NCBI GenBank assembly: GCA_019925095.2 | Contig: CM034392.1 | Span: 21,124,387 to 21,188,386, forward strand | From: Dendrolimus kikuchii | Lineage: Eukaryota; Arthropoda; Insecta; Lepidoptera; Lasiocampidae | Length of the DNA stretch: 64,000 nucleotides | Direction: 5' to 3' | In this document: positions 22,641-34,132 of the stretch, piece by piece | Numbering within the stretch: the first letter of the stretch is position 1 | How the letters are laid out: every line of letters begins with the position of its first letter | The notes under the pieces: model-generated | Database searches by the model: none | Told to the model about the DNA's origin: nothing | The model's input: only the letters and a program-made list of their open reading frames with translations | Translations under genes and position numbers: made by a program

Positions 22641-23570
22641 TACACCAATATAAACACAATAACACATTTTCGTGTCTTAAAACAAAAATTTTGTTACAAA
22701 AAAGAAACCGACGTCAAGTGTAACTAAAAAAGCAAAAAATAAAATTTTCTACATCTTGAAGTCGCTGCTAAGTAAAACATAAAAATTACTACATTTTGCA
22801 ATATTTTGTTGTTGTAACAAAGTACATATATGGTAATTTTAATGTTTTGCTTGACACTGACTTCTAGATGTAGAAAATTTAATTTTTTGCTTTTTAGCTA
22901 CGCTTGAAGTCGGATTCTTTTTTGTTACAAAATTTTTATATTACACTTTTAAGTTACATATATGGTATCCCTAATAAGGTAGCTTCTCGAATGCGGAAAC
23001 GTTAATTGATGAAACGAAAGATTATTTAGAAAAATGTTCATAAAATGACAACTACTGGGCCAAACTTTGTTAAATTTTTAGCGGACCAAATGGCAGCTAT
23101 TCCCTATCAAATTAAAGAAGAATCACGTAAATCGGATCATAAATCTCAGCATAATCTATGTACATTCATACATTTAAAAAAATATATCAAGTTGAGAACC
23201 TCGTCCTTTTTGAAGTCGGTTAATTAGAACGTATGACGTACGAACGTAGTACAATGGGCGACCTCAATGCTTAAAGCAATCTCTTCCAGGTAACTTTTGG
23301 ATGGACAAGGATCTTATTCATAAAAATTTGTTGGCGTGTAGCTTAAGATTATACTAATGATAATAAATATCCCGAAAAATAGGATACTTTCCATATGATA
23401 GAATTAAAAGTGTATATGCACGGAAGCCTCTGAAAAGTGTAGTAGCTACCTAATAAATATGATAAAGATTAAATTACGCAAATAAAAATACATACAACAA
23501 AAATATGAACATAATAAAGCAAATGAACTAGGACTACATAGAATGTATAGTGCAAAACGTTGTAAGTCAT
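22641..23570. other. Decayed dispersed repeat and AT-rich DNA
   Basis: Positions 22680-22940 contain an imperfect large inverted repeat: 'aaaattttgttacaaaaaag' with 'gaccgacgtc...' against 'gaagtcggattcttttttgttacaaaattttt'. Positions 23040-23227 end in 'tttgaagtcggttaa', a common lepidopteran repeat. The 60-codon frame there is rejected. Confidence 0.45.
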
Positions 23571-24043
23571 TTGACCTATTGGTAGTAAAGCACCCTCACG
23601 TGTCGACCTTGGTCGGGGGCCCCTTTCACCCCAGCTTGAGACCGCGTTGACCGAGGATTGTAGCCCGAGGCGCGTGCAACCCGACACGAGAAACCTAACC
23701 GACACGCACAAGGGTCTTCAATTTATCGCAATGCTCAAACTGACAGCTTGTATCCATCTTAACCCCTTTTGTTCTTAAGAACTTGTCACACGCTTTTAGA
23801 GACATGAGTGATGAAGTGTTACAAGTATACGCTAAAGTTGAAAGTAATTTGAATTTTGGAAAAGGGTACTCTGAACTACGCTTAACTTTTTCATCAACCT
23901 GTCAGTTAGACTTAGCAGGGGCGAAGAGTGTATATTGAAAAAATTTAAAACCATATCAAATATTGCTTGCTCCTGCAAAATGTCTGGTTTCAGCTGTTAC
24001 ATAATTTTAGTCAGTCGACATTAATTATATTATTGCACTAGCT
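23571..24043. other. GC-richer patch with a 44-aa open frame
   Basis: Positions 23580-23720 are GC-rich, possibly a retroelement end. At 23804-23938 an ATG opens a frame of 44 codons beginning MSDEVLQVYAKVESNLNFGK, open upstream to 23741. No family is recognised and no splice context supports it; it is noted only as a weak candidate. Confidence 0.2.
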
Positions 24044-24200
24044 TTTGCACGCGGCTTCGCTCGCGTTAATCTTATCTCACGGGAACGGTACATTTTTTAG
24101 TATAAAAAATAGCCTATGTGCTATTCTAGACTATAATCTATCTCTGTGCCAAATTTAATTCAGATCCGTTGTGGAGTAATTAAGTAACAAACATCCATTC
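24044..24200 (+). repeat. Dispersed repeat, second copy of the 2235 family
   Basis: It shares the order 'gcacgcggcttcgctcgcg', 'aatagcctatgtgctattc', 'aatttaattcagatccgt' and 'gtaacaaacatcc' with 2235-2420. Further down, 24385-24420 carries an aataaag signal and a (CATT)n tail, an independent LINE-like 3' end. Confidence 0.5.
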
Positions 24201-24548
24201 AAACTTTCGCATAGACAATTTGTATTAATTATATACGATAATAAAATGTTCTACTTACACGACTGGAAGCTATAAGGAATTGAGTACTATGGAATCTTCA
24301 TCACTAGGATTTAAGTCATACACAAAGCTTTCAATTTTACGTTAAAGTATCATGTACTATATCAATTGTCTAGATTTAAGTTTATGGTGAACAATAAAGA
24401 GTTTTCATTCATTCATTCATGTAAAGAGCAATTAACCCTATGCAAGTTTACAACATAACTCTCCTTAAAATATAAAAATCCTAATTTCATATTGCAATAA
24501 CCTAAATATGTATAATATATTGCTCTTTAAATATGTTTCATGTTGCAG

Positions 24549-24609
24549 ATAACAAAACAAACAGATCCAATACTAACGAACTGAACTTAAGATGCCAACG
24601 CGCAAGATG
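24549..24609 (+). CDS. Weak candidate exon
   Basis: An acceptor (tttcatgttgcag) and a donor (agatg|gtaggt) enclose 61 nt. One frame is open (NKTNRSNTNELNLRCQRAR), and another contains a short ATG start (MPTRKM). Either could be chance. Confidence 0.1.
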
Positions 24610-25144
24610 GTAGGTACTTTGCGGTCGAGAAGAAAGTTGAAACCTGGAATAAATATAATGTGTCGAAAAATCGCTTTATCCACTTTTTTACCACATCTTT
24701 AAGAGTATTTCGTTTTTCTATCAAAAAAATACCTCGATGAAATAACAGGAAAAGCTATAGAAATACCAATAACGAGACAGCGAAAAGGCTTTGCCAATTT
24801 ATAGTACACATTTCGGGACCCCAAGGGTCATGTTTCTTTAGATTAGAACAAAGAGAAATGCAACACAACAATTCAACTTCAGGTCAAAGCGTTATTGATG
24901 GTTCTGAGAACGGGGACCTGTTTGATTAATTCAAGCTTTACTTTTTTGCTTATGTCTCACTGTTAAGGTGAAATAGTACCTATACCGGTGGAAACATTCA
25001 GCGGGGCAGTAAGGGGAAGTAGCTTAATCGTTGCAGATACACGAATATGGTCTTAAGAGACTATCCATCATTTTCGTGAATTTTGGTCCCGACAGTCAGA
25101 TTTTAAAAAAAATGTAAAGTTAGCAAGAAAATAGCCGTTTAAGA

Positions 25145-25510
25145 CAAAAAATCGAAATGTGTGCTGGGACACATAGTAGAAGTGAAACTTCAACGGACAA
25201 GTCGAAAAACGAATGGCAACGGATAAGTGGCAAAACGAATCGCAACAAAATTTTAACTTGAAGTTTTACGGACAGGTTTTCAAATTGGACAAGTACATTA
25301 ACAATCTGCCCGTCTTGCCCGCTGAAGTTTCTCTTCTACTATGTGTCCCAGCTCACATTTCTATTTTTCGCAGGTTTACTGCAAAGTATGATTTGGTTAG
25401 GCACACTTTCATGAATGCATTTTTTATTTTATCAAACAAAAAAACTGAATTCGATCCGGAACCAAAAAACGCATTCATAGTATACTCTAAAATTATGCCG
25501 CCTCTCACCG
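25145..25510. repeat. Fold-back element with minisatellite arms (copy 2)
   Basis: A shorter-armed copy of the element at 3905. The left arm begins 'tcgaaatgtgtgctgggaca' and has two 27-bp units. The apex has the same 'ttttcaaattggacaagtac' spacer. The right arm gives 'atgtgtcccagctcacattt' and then the flank matching copy 1 in reverse ('gcaaagtatgatttggttag', 'gaattcgatccggaacc'). The 110-codon frame across it is not a gene. Confidence 0.8.
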
Positions 25511-25887
25511 CGTCTAGTCTAAATTTACGCCGCTCCTCCACGTAACCGTAACGCTTTTTCGTGACAGAAAAATCCTAAGATCCCCCCTGTTTATATAGAA
25601 GTTTCACTTCAAAAAACATTTTTGATGCTCATCGATTCTGTTTCTGATACTGATCAAAAACTTTTATGGGACCAACCTAGGTTGAAGTACAAAAAAGTCA
25701 CAAATTGCAAAAAAGCTTTTCCTGAACATTTTGTATGAAAATATTACACAAAAAAAATGGATGTCAATCGATCCTGATTGTGATATTGATCAAAAACTTC
25801 TATCTGACCAACCGTCGCGCGTCGTTGGAGTACACAGTTTAACAAGTCCGACTTTCCTTTTTTATTTATGAAATCTTTTTTTTATAT

Positions 25888-26375
25888 TAAATAGGTTTGC
25901 GTTTGACCACGGTCACGTCCAATGCCGGACGATGATGCGGTCCAAGATAGAGCACGCTAGATAGTAGCTATTCACACGAGACTTGAAGATACTCGGATTG
26001 TACTTTTCGGGAAACGCGGACTCTGGTAGTGTATTTCATAATTCTGCCGTACGTAGAAGGAAACGTGGAGGCGAAACGTTTAGTACACACTGGTAGCGTT
26101 TCCACCGTGAAGCGGTGGAGCAGTCCAGAGCGCCTTGTGGTCCGAAGATGGAATGGTGTAGGGGGAATCAGGTCGAACAGTTCAACCGCACACTCTCCGA
26201 AATGAATCCTAAAAAAAACCGATAGACTAGCAACCCGGCGTCGGTGCTCTAGGCTTCGAAGCCTTGCTGGTCACTACCAATCAACCTCTTGGCTCTTCTC
26301 TCAATTGACTCTAGCGCTTCAAGCTAGTATTTGGCAGAGCCGTCCCATAGGTGAGAACAGTACTACATGGCAAGA
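25888..26375 (-). mobile_element. CR1/jockey-type LINE reverse transcriptase fragment
   Basis: Read on the minus strand, with frameshifts, it gives the familiar C-terminal landmarks of these polymerases: YCSHLWDGSAKY, LEALESIERRAKRLIG, a segment ending FPLHHSIF, then FLLRTAELWNTLPESAFP and FKSRVNSYYLA. Internal stops and shifts make it a relic. The plus-strand fragment at 38410-38720 belongs to the same type of element. Confidence 0.75.
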
Positions 26376-26653
26376 TCTTACGTTTGTTAACGGAATAAAA
26401 AGAAAAAAAAACAGGTTCAATTGGCATATTTTTTTAATAAAATGGTCACTTTCTTCGTATCTTCCCTTTTTTTTTTAAATCTGTGAATGGAGACCAAAAT
26501 TTCACAAAAAAACTATAGATAGTCTCCTAAAAGTCGATTTTCGTGTAGCTGCAACGGTTAAAGTATTTCCCCTTACTGCCCCGCTGAACGTTTCCACCAT
26601 GTATACAACACTAGTTTAGTACTGAGGGTGAGAGTTCCTAAGAACTATTTATA

Positions 26654-27955
26654 CATACATACATAACTTCACGCCAGTTCCCTTGCGGGGTAGTCACGAA
26701 CAACAGAGTGCCATTTAGGCTTATTCTTACACACCTCACTTGCCTCTTTGACATTCATAACTCTTGTCATGCAAGCTCGTCTGTTCTTAAGGCTCCTGAC
26801 ATCACCTTCTGCTAGTACACGATCAATTTGATCATGGAAGGTGTGTCGTGGCCTTCCACGACTTCTGCATCCATCCACTTTTGCATTGTATATCTGTTTA
26901 GTCATTCTTTCATCATGCATTCTTTCCACATGCCCGAACCACCGGAGCATTCCTTTCCTTACCTTCACCCCGACACTCTCTTTCAGACCAACTCTCTTTC
27001 TTACTTCGGTATTACGAACGCGGTCCGCGAGCGTCACTCCGCAGATTTTGCGCAGTGCTCGCATCTCGACCGCGTTTACTCTACTTTCATGCTCTCTCTT
27101 CCATACCCAACTCTCGCATCCATACGTGAGCGTAGGTACCAGCACCGCGTTGTGTACGGCGAGCTGGGCCTTCTGGCTGAGGTTCTTAGCGCCTAGAAGT
27201 TTACCTAACGCTCCATTCAAACTATTCCCCAAATTCACTCTTCTTTCTATATCAGCGGTGTACCTTCCATCCCTGCTAAAAGCACATCCAAGATATACAA
27301 ACTCATTCACTTGCTCCAGCATAACATTATCGACCATTATCCTTGCATTCGTTCTGGTTTCTTCTCTTTCAAACACCATAACCTTTGTTTTCTTCGCATT
27401 CAAATGTAAGCCTCTCGCCTGACAGTCATCTTTCATCATTGTGACTAGTGTTTGCAGTTCTGATGGCGATTCGGCTAAAAGCACGGCATCATCCGCATAA
27501 AGCAAGGTGCTTACAACTAGATCACTCATCCGCACCCCAACATCCATCAATCTTATTCTCTGGAGACAATCGTCCAGGTATAGGATAAACAGCAAAGCCG
27601 ACAGCACGCAGCCCTGGCGGACGCCAATATTGACGTCAAACCAGGGCGACAGGCTGCCTTCCACTCGCACGCATGCCATACAGTCCTCGTAAGTGGACTG
27701 CACAGCACGCATCAATTGGCCATTAATCCCAATCCGGGCAATATGTCCCAGAGGTCCTTCCGCACAACCCTGTCAAATGCTTTCTCTAGATCCACAAAAC
27801 CGCAGAAAACCTTCCGGCCCATAGCCAGCTGCTTCTCTACGATATTGCAGAGAGAGAAAACTTGATCCATTCATCCCCTTCCATTTCTGAAGCCACCTTG
27901 TGCATCCCACAGTAATCCATCAGATACAACTCTCATTCTCTTTTCAATATTCAAC
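26654..27955 (-). mobile_element. RTE-like LINE, longest copy (D), 5'-truncated
   Basis: The minus-strand frame 26669-27715 (348 codons) holds the reverse transcriptase palm and downstream region: GVRQGCVLSALLFILYLDD, the catalytic LLYADDAVLLAE motif, LNAKKTKVMVFE, FVYLGCAFSRDG and then the C-terminal region ending YPARELA. Upstream (27716-27950) further polymerase sequence (FCGFVDLEKAFDRVVRKDLW) is out of frame and contains a stop, so the copy is dead. The tail is a short (ATGT)n. AACTATTTATA flanks it at 26643-26653 and 27956-27966. Known RTE elements move by target-primed reverse transcription. An assignment to RTE rather than a neighbouring clade is by motif wording and tail type. Plus-strand frames here are shadows. 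Confidence 0.9.
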
Positions 27956-27998
27956 AACTATTTATAATATGCTCTTATTGTCTTTTCTATATTCACAG

Positions 27999-28206
27999 CG
28001 CTTGTCATCGGCTGGGTTCATTCGATAACTACGATATGGATTTGAAAAAACGCTATAAATCTTATTACAAAGCGGTATCGCCTTTGTTAGAACGTTTCAT
28101 CAAGATTAAATCTAGCTTACCAACAAAATTCAGCAATAAAAAAGATTCTATTGGATTCGTAGCAGAAAATGGATCTTTAAATAAAACTGATATTTTTCTT
28201 TGTTAA
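27999..28206 (+). CDS. Candidate 3'-terminal exon, unknown protein (68 aa)
   Basis: A strong acceptor (tattgtcttttctatattcacag, ending 27998) opens into 68 codons and TAA at 28204. It enters in phase 2. The translation begins ACHRLGSFDNYDMDLKKRYK and ends SLNKTDIFLC, with a basic amphipathic middle (SPLLERFIKIKSSL). It sits just outside the target duplication of RTE copy D, so it belongs to host DNA. I recognise no family. The length and acceptor make it the best of the unassigned plus-strand candidates. Confidence 0.33.
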
Positions 28207-28506
28207 GTGAAAAAGATACAATCTGCTAAGTAGACAAAAATGTCACGAAACGACTTTACTTTAAAAGAAGTGCACGTAACTCAATAGCCGTTTCAAGAAG
28301 GGAGAAAGTTTGAAAGAAAAGTAATGAAACTTTATGCATTGGGTTGGACATTATCAAACGCGTGGGCCACGTTGTTACTGAGACTTTTGAACAAAAAAAA
28401 GGCGTTTCACCATGAAAACAAACATTGTGGACATTATTTCAGTGATTTATTTTATATGTGGTACAACTAGTCTTGAAGTTATTTAAAAATAACATCATAA
28501 ACCACT

Positions 28507-28815
28507 TTTTATTGCCTGAGTTCAACAGACAGACGGACGATCCGCCTGATTCGACTATGGACATTTGTAAAACCAAAGTTGCTACCAATGTGCTGCCGCT
28601 CTCTAAAGGGAGAGACTAAACCTGGCCACTAATGCCGGAACACAACTCAAGGTTATTATGACGCCATACTCTGGACATGGGGTGGCAGCAAATTAGCCAT
28701 ACAGATGCCCATCTACAACTACCCTACCACCTGGCTGTGAGGTGATCTGTCGCCTCTTCCGGCAGGTCGCCCGGCCGCAACAAATTGTATTCTTTCTCTG
28801 TTCGAGCACGGATAA
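28507..28815 (+). repeat. ~300-bp dispersed repeat, near-complete copy
   Basis: It has the family order from 'tttttattgcctgagttcaacag' through 'gctaccaatgtgctgccgct', 'ctggccactaatgccggaac', 'ccctaccacctggctgtgag' and 'gcccggccgcaacaaattgt' to 'ttcgagcacggat'. Confidence 0.8.
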
Positions 28816-28895
28816 CAATTTCAGATAAAACATGGGAAATATCCCGTTTATATGGTGTCAATATTCGAATGTTTATTAATTATTATCATTAATAG

Positions 28896-29000
28896 AAGAA
28901 GTGAAAGAAGCAAGTGAGGTGTGTAAGAATAAGCCTAAATGGCGCTCTGTTGTTCGTGCCTACCCCGCAAGGGAACTGGCGTGAAGCTATGTATGTATGT
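28896..29000 (+). mobile_element. RTE-like LINE, 5'-truncated copy E (105 bp)
   Basis: It is the last 105 bp of the element with an ATGT tail. The 11-bp target duplication ATCATTAATAG is perfect at 28885-28895 and 29001-29011. Confidence 0.9.
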
Positions 29001-29011
29001 ATCATTAATAG

Positions 29012-29687
29012 ACTCTAGTGTCAACATTACAAAAGGACCGAATCACAAATCAATAATGTATTCAGTCGAAATTTTACTAAAACAGGCCAACATCTATGTA
29101 TCTCGTTTGTTGTTTAAATATTAACATAAAGGTGATTGAAATTATATTATGTACCAGTACAAAATTATAAACCTCGTTCGTAACCGTGGGATGTGTGGGA
29201 ACTATCAATTTAAAACATTAATATTATAGATATACTCTACATATATTTACGGCACAATCTGAAAATAGTGTTTGGGCAAAATGTTAAAAAGGGTAGTCTA
29301 GTCAAATCACATTGTATTTTTGAAGTGAAACTTCTTTGGAATCGTTGATTTGAAACTCGATCAAACTAAAAAGTGAGACTAAAAAGAGATAAACACATAA
29401 ATCTATAGGACTAAGCATGCGAGACAATGAGATACGACTTTTACATTGTGCAGCACAGATTAGAGTCAATAAGACCGATGATTGACATAGGTCCAATTTG
29501 GACCGCAATAAAACTGATAATATTGTTACGACCGAGGTGCCGACAAAGGCAAATTCACATCTGCAGCCCTGTAGAAACACATTTTATTACGGCATTTTGA
29601 CTTCTTTTGTTTACTTTGTGTTTAAAATTTGTGATTTGAAAAACAGCCCATTGTGTATTGTAATCTTTTATGGCAGTCATTAGCCAG
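29012..29687. other. AT-rich DNA with a repeat shared with 41630
   Basis: Positions 29318-29440 ('aagtgaaacttctttggaat', 'aaaaagagataaacacataa') recur at 41630-41740 as a diverged dispersed repeat. The 92- and 61-codon frames are not supported as genes. Confidence 0.45.
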
Positions 29688-29819
29688 GTGTGATTCTAGG
29701 AAATTCGGTCACGTGGACGAGCAGACCTATTGCATCCGTGCAATATATAGCAATGCCTCGATTGATGGACGAGGCAGTCGAGCGATAACCATAAGCGGAG
29801 CAAGACTTGTGTACATTCG
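29688..29819 (+). CDS. Weak candidate exon, unknown protein
   Basis: An acceptor (gcagtcattagccag) and a donor (ttcg|gtaatc) enclose 132 nt open in phase 2-2, reading CDSRKFGHVDEQTYCIRAIY and on. It is GC-richer than its surroundings, but a second frame is also open over much of it, so composition alone could explain the open reading. Confidence 0.17.
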
Positions 29820-31629
29820 GTAATCTATTTAGTGGCGAACTTTGCGCTTGTTCACACGCACAATTTTATTATTAATAATATAACAGACCTATGTATCAGG
29901 TACTTTGTAATATCCTACAGATAAAACCATTTAAACATAAAGTATATATAATCTCATTACACATAATATGAACAATACATAAAATAATACATTTGCACAC
30001 AAACTTGCTATTTTATATTGCTGCTTGCTGCATCTTTACGAAAACGTATCATTGGTTTGAAATAATTTAATTTCAACTACATATCATTTAATATCAAGAC
30101 TTAATAATCACCACGTTTTAAAAGGAATCATACTAAGTATTCAATCATATAAATCTTAACTTTATTTGGTTGGCTATCAGAAAAAACTATGTTATAAAAC
30201 TATTGGCGCCAAAATTTATGACTGATTTTAGTTAACAGACAGCTGCGCAATAGACGTCTCTATATCTAAATCAGGTATTGCATAGCCTTCTGCTACGAAT
30301 CCGGAGAGAGAGAGAGACTATAAAGATTGGTCCACAATATAAAAAAAAATAACGATATACTTAGAATATTGCTTTTAGGGAGCGTTCTCACACACGTAGT
30401 AAGAAATCAATAGAGATAAAAACGATTATTATTAGAATGTAATAATATTTCTCATAGATTTCAGACTCAAACTAAATTTCGGCAAAGTTACTAATATAAA
30501 CAAAGAAAACATAAAATCCATTTTATGACGGTTTAAGTAACATGAAATATTCAACGCGAGACGTAACAAAATATTTGTGTAACCTTAGACACGGAGCTTC
30601 TTCATTTCTCATGGAAAATATACCAAAGCGTTTGTCATGAAATACTGTTGAAATCTATAAATATTAAATACAAATGAATACCTACCACTTTAAATAATTT
30701 CGGTTTATTTTAGAATAGTTATTACCGAAGTCATTTGCGGGGACTTTTTAAAACAGGGGCAATTGGGAAACGTGCAGTCAAATCAACTGAGATGTTAAGT
30801 CTCTGTGGCCAAATGAGTCGGCATTCCCGATGAGCAGATTCGTGCGCTCCGTACGATGCAGATCAGTGGACGTACTTGTGTTACTTTCTATACAAAGAAT
30901 ACTACGATCTGTTTTATACAATGCGTCCGAAGCTTACGATGCGAGCATGTGGACGCTTACCTCCAATAGCCACAGCCGTCGTATTTTCAGGGTTCCGTAA
31001 ATAAATCGCAAAAACGGGACATTTTAATAGGGACGCGGACAGTCAAATCAACTGTCAAAAAAACTGTCAAATCAATTGTATAAAATACTTTTTATACACT
31101 TACAAAATGTCGCAGCCTCATACATTACCTACTTAAGTCGTTATTAATAGGTACACGTAAAAGGAATCAAATAGCGCAGGATTTATAATTTAAAATTATT
31201 TTTATCATGGTATTTAAAGTAAGATGTTATTTTAACGCCTTTTGGTTTGCATGTGAAAATATTAGAGTTTATTGTAAAATGTGTCCGCATTCCTATTGTA
31301 TCATGTCCCTCCGTCACATCTGTTTATGTCACAGCCGTTTTGTTCGAAAACTACTGCCATTATAAAAATACAATACGGAAGGAAGGTGTCATATCCACAT
31401 GCCGCAATAGAATAGTATAAAAAACTGCTTTAAATATAACCTCCTCCTCCTAGTCGCGCTGCCCACTTCTTGCTTCATGCCGTGGACTTCCACCCTTATT
31501 GTCAATGAGGGTCTAGAAATGGGCACTGTACAATTGCCACATGTACACAGTATGTCAAGGTACAGAAGCGTGCGGGGTATCGTTTGATGGACCTTGAAGG
31601 TTCACAACTAATGATACTTTTAAAAGTTT
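29820..31629. other. AT-rich DNA, no supported gene
   Basis: A short (GA)n run is at 30305-30315. A GC-richer patch at 30720-31050 shows no convincing exon. Nothing else is recognised. Confidence 0.5.
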
Positions 31630-31661
31630 TTTTATTGCGAACTTGGCAAACAGGCAGACGG
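31630..31661 (+). repeat. ~300-bp repeat, 5' part, split by a hAT-like insertion
   Basis: 'tttattgcgaacttggcaaacaggcagacgg' is the family 5' end. It continues at 32424-32470 ('gggccatctaatgaatagtgg', 'ccgtcgcctatagac') on the other side of the inserted element. Confidence 0.8.
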
Positions 31662-31662
31662 C

Positions 31663-32416
31663 TAGAGTTGCCAGATATCCGGTTTTCGACCGGACAGTCC
31701 GGGTTTCTTTATGTCCGTCTGGTCAAGAAAATCTTGGTAAACCGGACAAACTGGAAATGGGTTTGTCCGGTTTGAAAGCAAATTCGTTCATTATCTAACG
31801 AACTCGGAAGAATACTCGTACGTTTCGTTCGACGCGCTGCCACTCCGAATTGTGCGTTTTCTATAACTGCTAGCTGCACTGAATCCAAAGATGCTATCTC
31901 AGGCTCAGGCCATAATAACAAGCAGTGGCATCGAGTACTAAAGATATGAAAAAGTAGATTGGCTCTTAATTTAGCATTTGATGCAAATTTAGTATCCAAA
32001 TAGTTAGTTTTTAGTAAATTTATTTCTTAACTAGTATTTGCACGCGACTTGGTCCACGTTGCATGGGTAACAAAGATCACAATTGTTTCACAGAGAATTT
32101 GAATCAGTGAAAATATTGAATCGGAATCAGTTTTTTTTTCGACATGACCACTTTAAACTGCCGCCAAGAAAATTCTTGCGGGATTCCCGGGATCAAAAAG
32201 ACATCAAACTTGAAGTCCGGGAATTTACTGTCGGTCAACAAAAATCGCATCGAAATCGGCCCAGTAGTTTTTACGTGAATCCCGAAGGAGTAGACAAACA
32301 CAAAAAATATAAAAAACAAAAGACTACACTTTTACAATTTTATATTATATACATAATGGATAATTATTAATTAAACACTTGGCCGGTTTTTTTTTCGAAC
32401 ACATCTGGCAACTCTA
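31663..32416. mobile_element. hAT-like non-autonomous element, 754 bp
   Basis: The ends are perfect 14-bp inverted repeats: TAGAGTTGCCAGAT at 31663-31676 and its complement at 32403-32416. Eight bases are duplicated on the flanks: CAGACGGC at 31655-31662 and CAGACGGG at 32417-32424 (one mismatch). An 8-bp duplication is the hallmark of the hAT superfamily. No transposase is encoded. The interior has CCGG-containing inverted blocks and the repeat shared with 16230-16675. Short frames inside (31584-31999, 32083-32370) are not genes. Confidence 0.75.
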
Positions 32417-32423
32417 CAGACGG

Positions 32424-32475
32424 GCCATCTAATGAATAGTGGTTGCCGTCGCCTATAGACTTTTGGATCATCAGG
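32424..32475 (+). repeat. ~300-bp repeat, continuation after the hAT-like insertion
   Basis: It resumes the family consensus ('gccatctaatgaatagtggt', 'gccgtcgcctatagac') exactly where the piece at 31630 stops, then degrades. Confidence 0.75.
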
Positions 32476-34059
32476 AGCGAAGCCCACGCGTTGCCAGCCT
32501 TTAAAACTTTAGGGATACAGGGGATGGGTTAGGAAGAACGAAATAAAAATGTAATGAAAGGATCAGACAGGAAGGATGGCATAAAGGAGATGGGGAAAGA
32601 AACACATTTTCATTAAGTATCGACTCAAATATTGATGAGATAATTATACTCTTGTGGAATAATAAAAAGATATGCCTATTAGTCATCCATATGTTAAAAA
32701 AAATTCTCAGGCGATGTACAGATCTAGTTTTATGAGTAATTGATTAGTTTATGTGCGTAGCCGGGCCCAGCGACCTGCCAACGAGAGGGCCCGATCAAAT
32801 AAACTAGAGCCGAGCAAAAGCAATTTGTTCAAATGGATATACGTCGGAAAACATTTTAAGAAATTTACTACAATCTTGTCGAGCTCACCATTTCTCTAAA
32901 TTATAGACAATTTCATTACGAAAAGTACTTCAGTGGGGTCCCTGCAAAATATTACTATTTATAGCTTAATACTCTGGTCAAATAAGGTCTGATATCAACA
33001 TTTTGGGACTCAAGTTTGCATTTTTGATATAATGTAGTTTAAAATATGGATCTTTTCATAATAGTTACCTTCTGTGATAAGAGTAACAATACATCGATGA
33101 TTCACAGAATAATGACTTCTACGATAAATAATATCCAATTGTTTTTTATATAAATTAAGTTTCTCATGTCACTCGAAGTTTCAAACTTTAAACAAAGTAT
33201 GTTTGAACAAAAGCGCTAAGTATTTTATTTACAACCAATGATCGAACAAGATAAGTAACTATTAATAAATTCATGAACGTCAAAACACAGTTCACTGAGA
33301 AGTACACTTCAATTTTTTTATGTATAAGTACTTCGAAATGAAATTAACTTTTCATGTGGTTTCTAACTTGCGTGGTAGATTCTGAATGGACATATCATAA
33401 AATAGAGACAGTGAGAGAATTATGATTCTCTGATAATGCCTTCTCACTCTTCTCGCTATTTTTCTACTACCTACGACTTTTTAAAATTTACGTTCATCCC
33501 TTAAACTTAAAACCTCCCTCCCTAACTCAGTTAATTTTGACCGGAGGAAAAAGTCATAGAACCTTTTTTATGTAAAATTTTAAACTCTACAAATTTTTAG
33601 TAAAACTTTTTTGTCTAATTTTTACCGTTTTCAGGTAATGGCAAAAGGACACTTATAGTTTATGATATACTAGCGGACCCGGCAAACATTGGCTGCTATA
33701 AAAAAAAATCTAGCACCCGATTATAGCGCCACCTACCTGTTCCAACTTTGAATCTAAAGGATCCAGAGACCCACTCAAGCATACACATAAAATTCATCAA
33801 AATCCTAGAACCTGATTTTAGCTTCTATTGGATCCAATTTTAAATTTAAATCATTCCGAGCGCCACTCAAACACGCAAAAACATTATCAAAACGGACCAG
33901 TGATTAAAAAGGATTTCATTGACATACAAACGCACAGAATAATTATATATATTCGTGCAGGATTTCGTTTTCATATTCATATCATCTGAGTCCTGCAAGA
34001 TATCCAAATGAAACCAGACAAGTTTTCGCGACTAGTACATTAAAACTACGTTTACTCAA
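32476..34059. other. AT-rich DNA with one dispersed repeat
   Basis: Positions 33670-33945 ('actagcggacccggcaaaca', 'gcgccacctacctgttcc', 'aaattcatcaaaatcc') match 42535-42660 ('gtgccagctaccggttcc', 'gaatcatcaaaatccg'), a diverged repeat. No gene is seen. Confidence 0.5.
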
Positions 34060-34132
34060 TGGTTTTAGACGCGGTATTTATTTGATTTTTATTTCGACGT
34101 TTTGGCCACTTTTCAGGAACTTTGATCACCGT
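34060..34132 (-). repeat. Penelope-like element tail (copy 2)
   Basis: On the minus strand: 'cggtgatcaaagttcctgaa', 'aagtggccaaaacgtcg', 'aaataaaaatcaaataaata' and 'ccgcgtctaaaacc'. The block order equals that at 18078-18150. The stem is no longer intact here. Confidence 0.5.

Noticed and set aside
26828..27422. Plus-strand frames of 122 and 193 codons
   Set aside because: Antisense shadows of the RTE reverse transcriptase on the minus strand.
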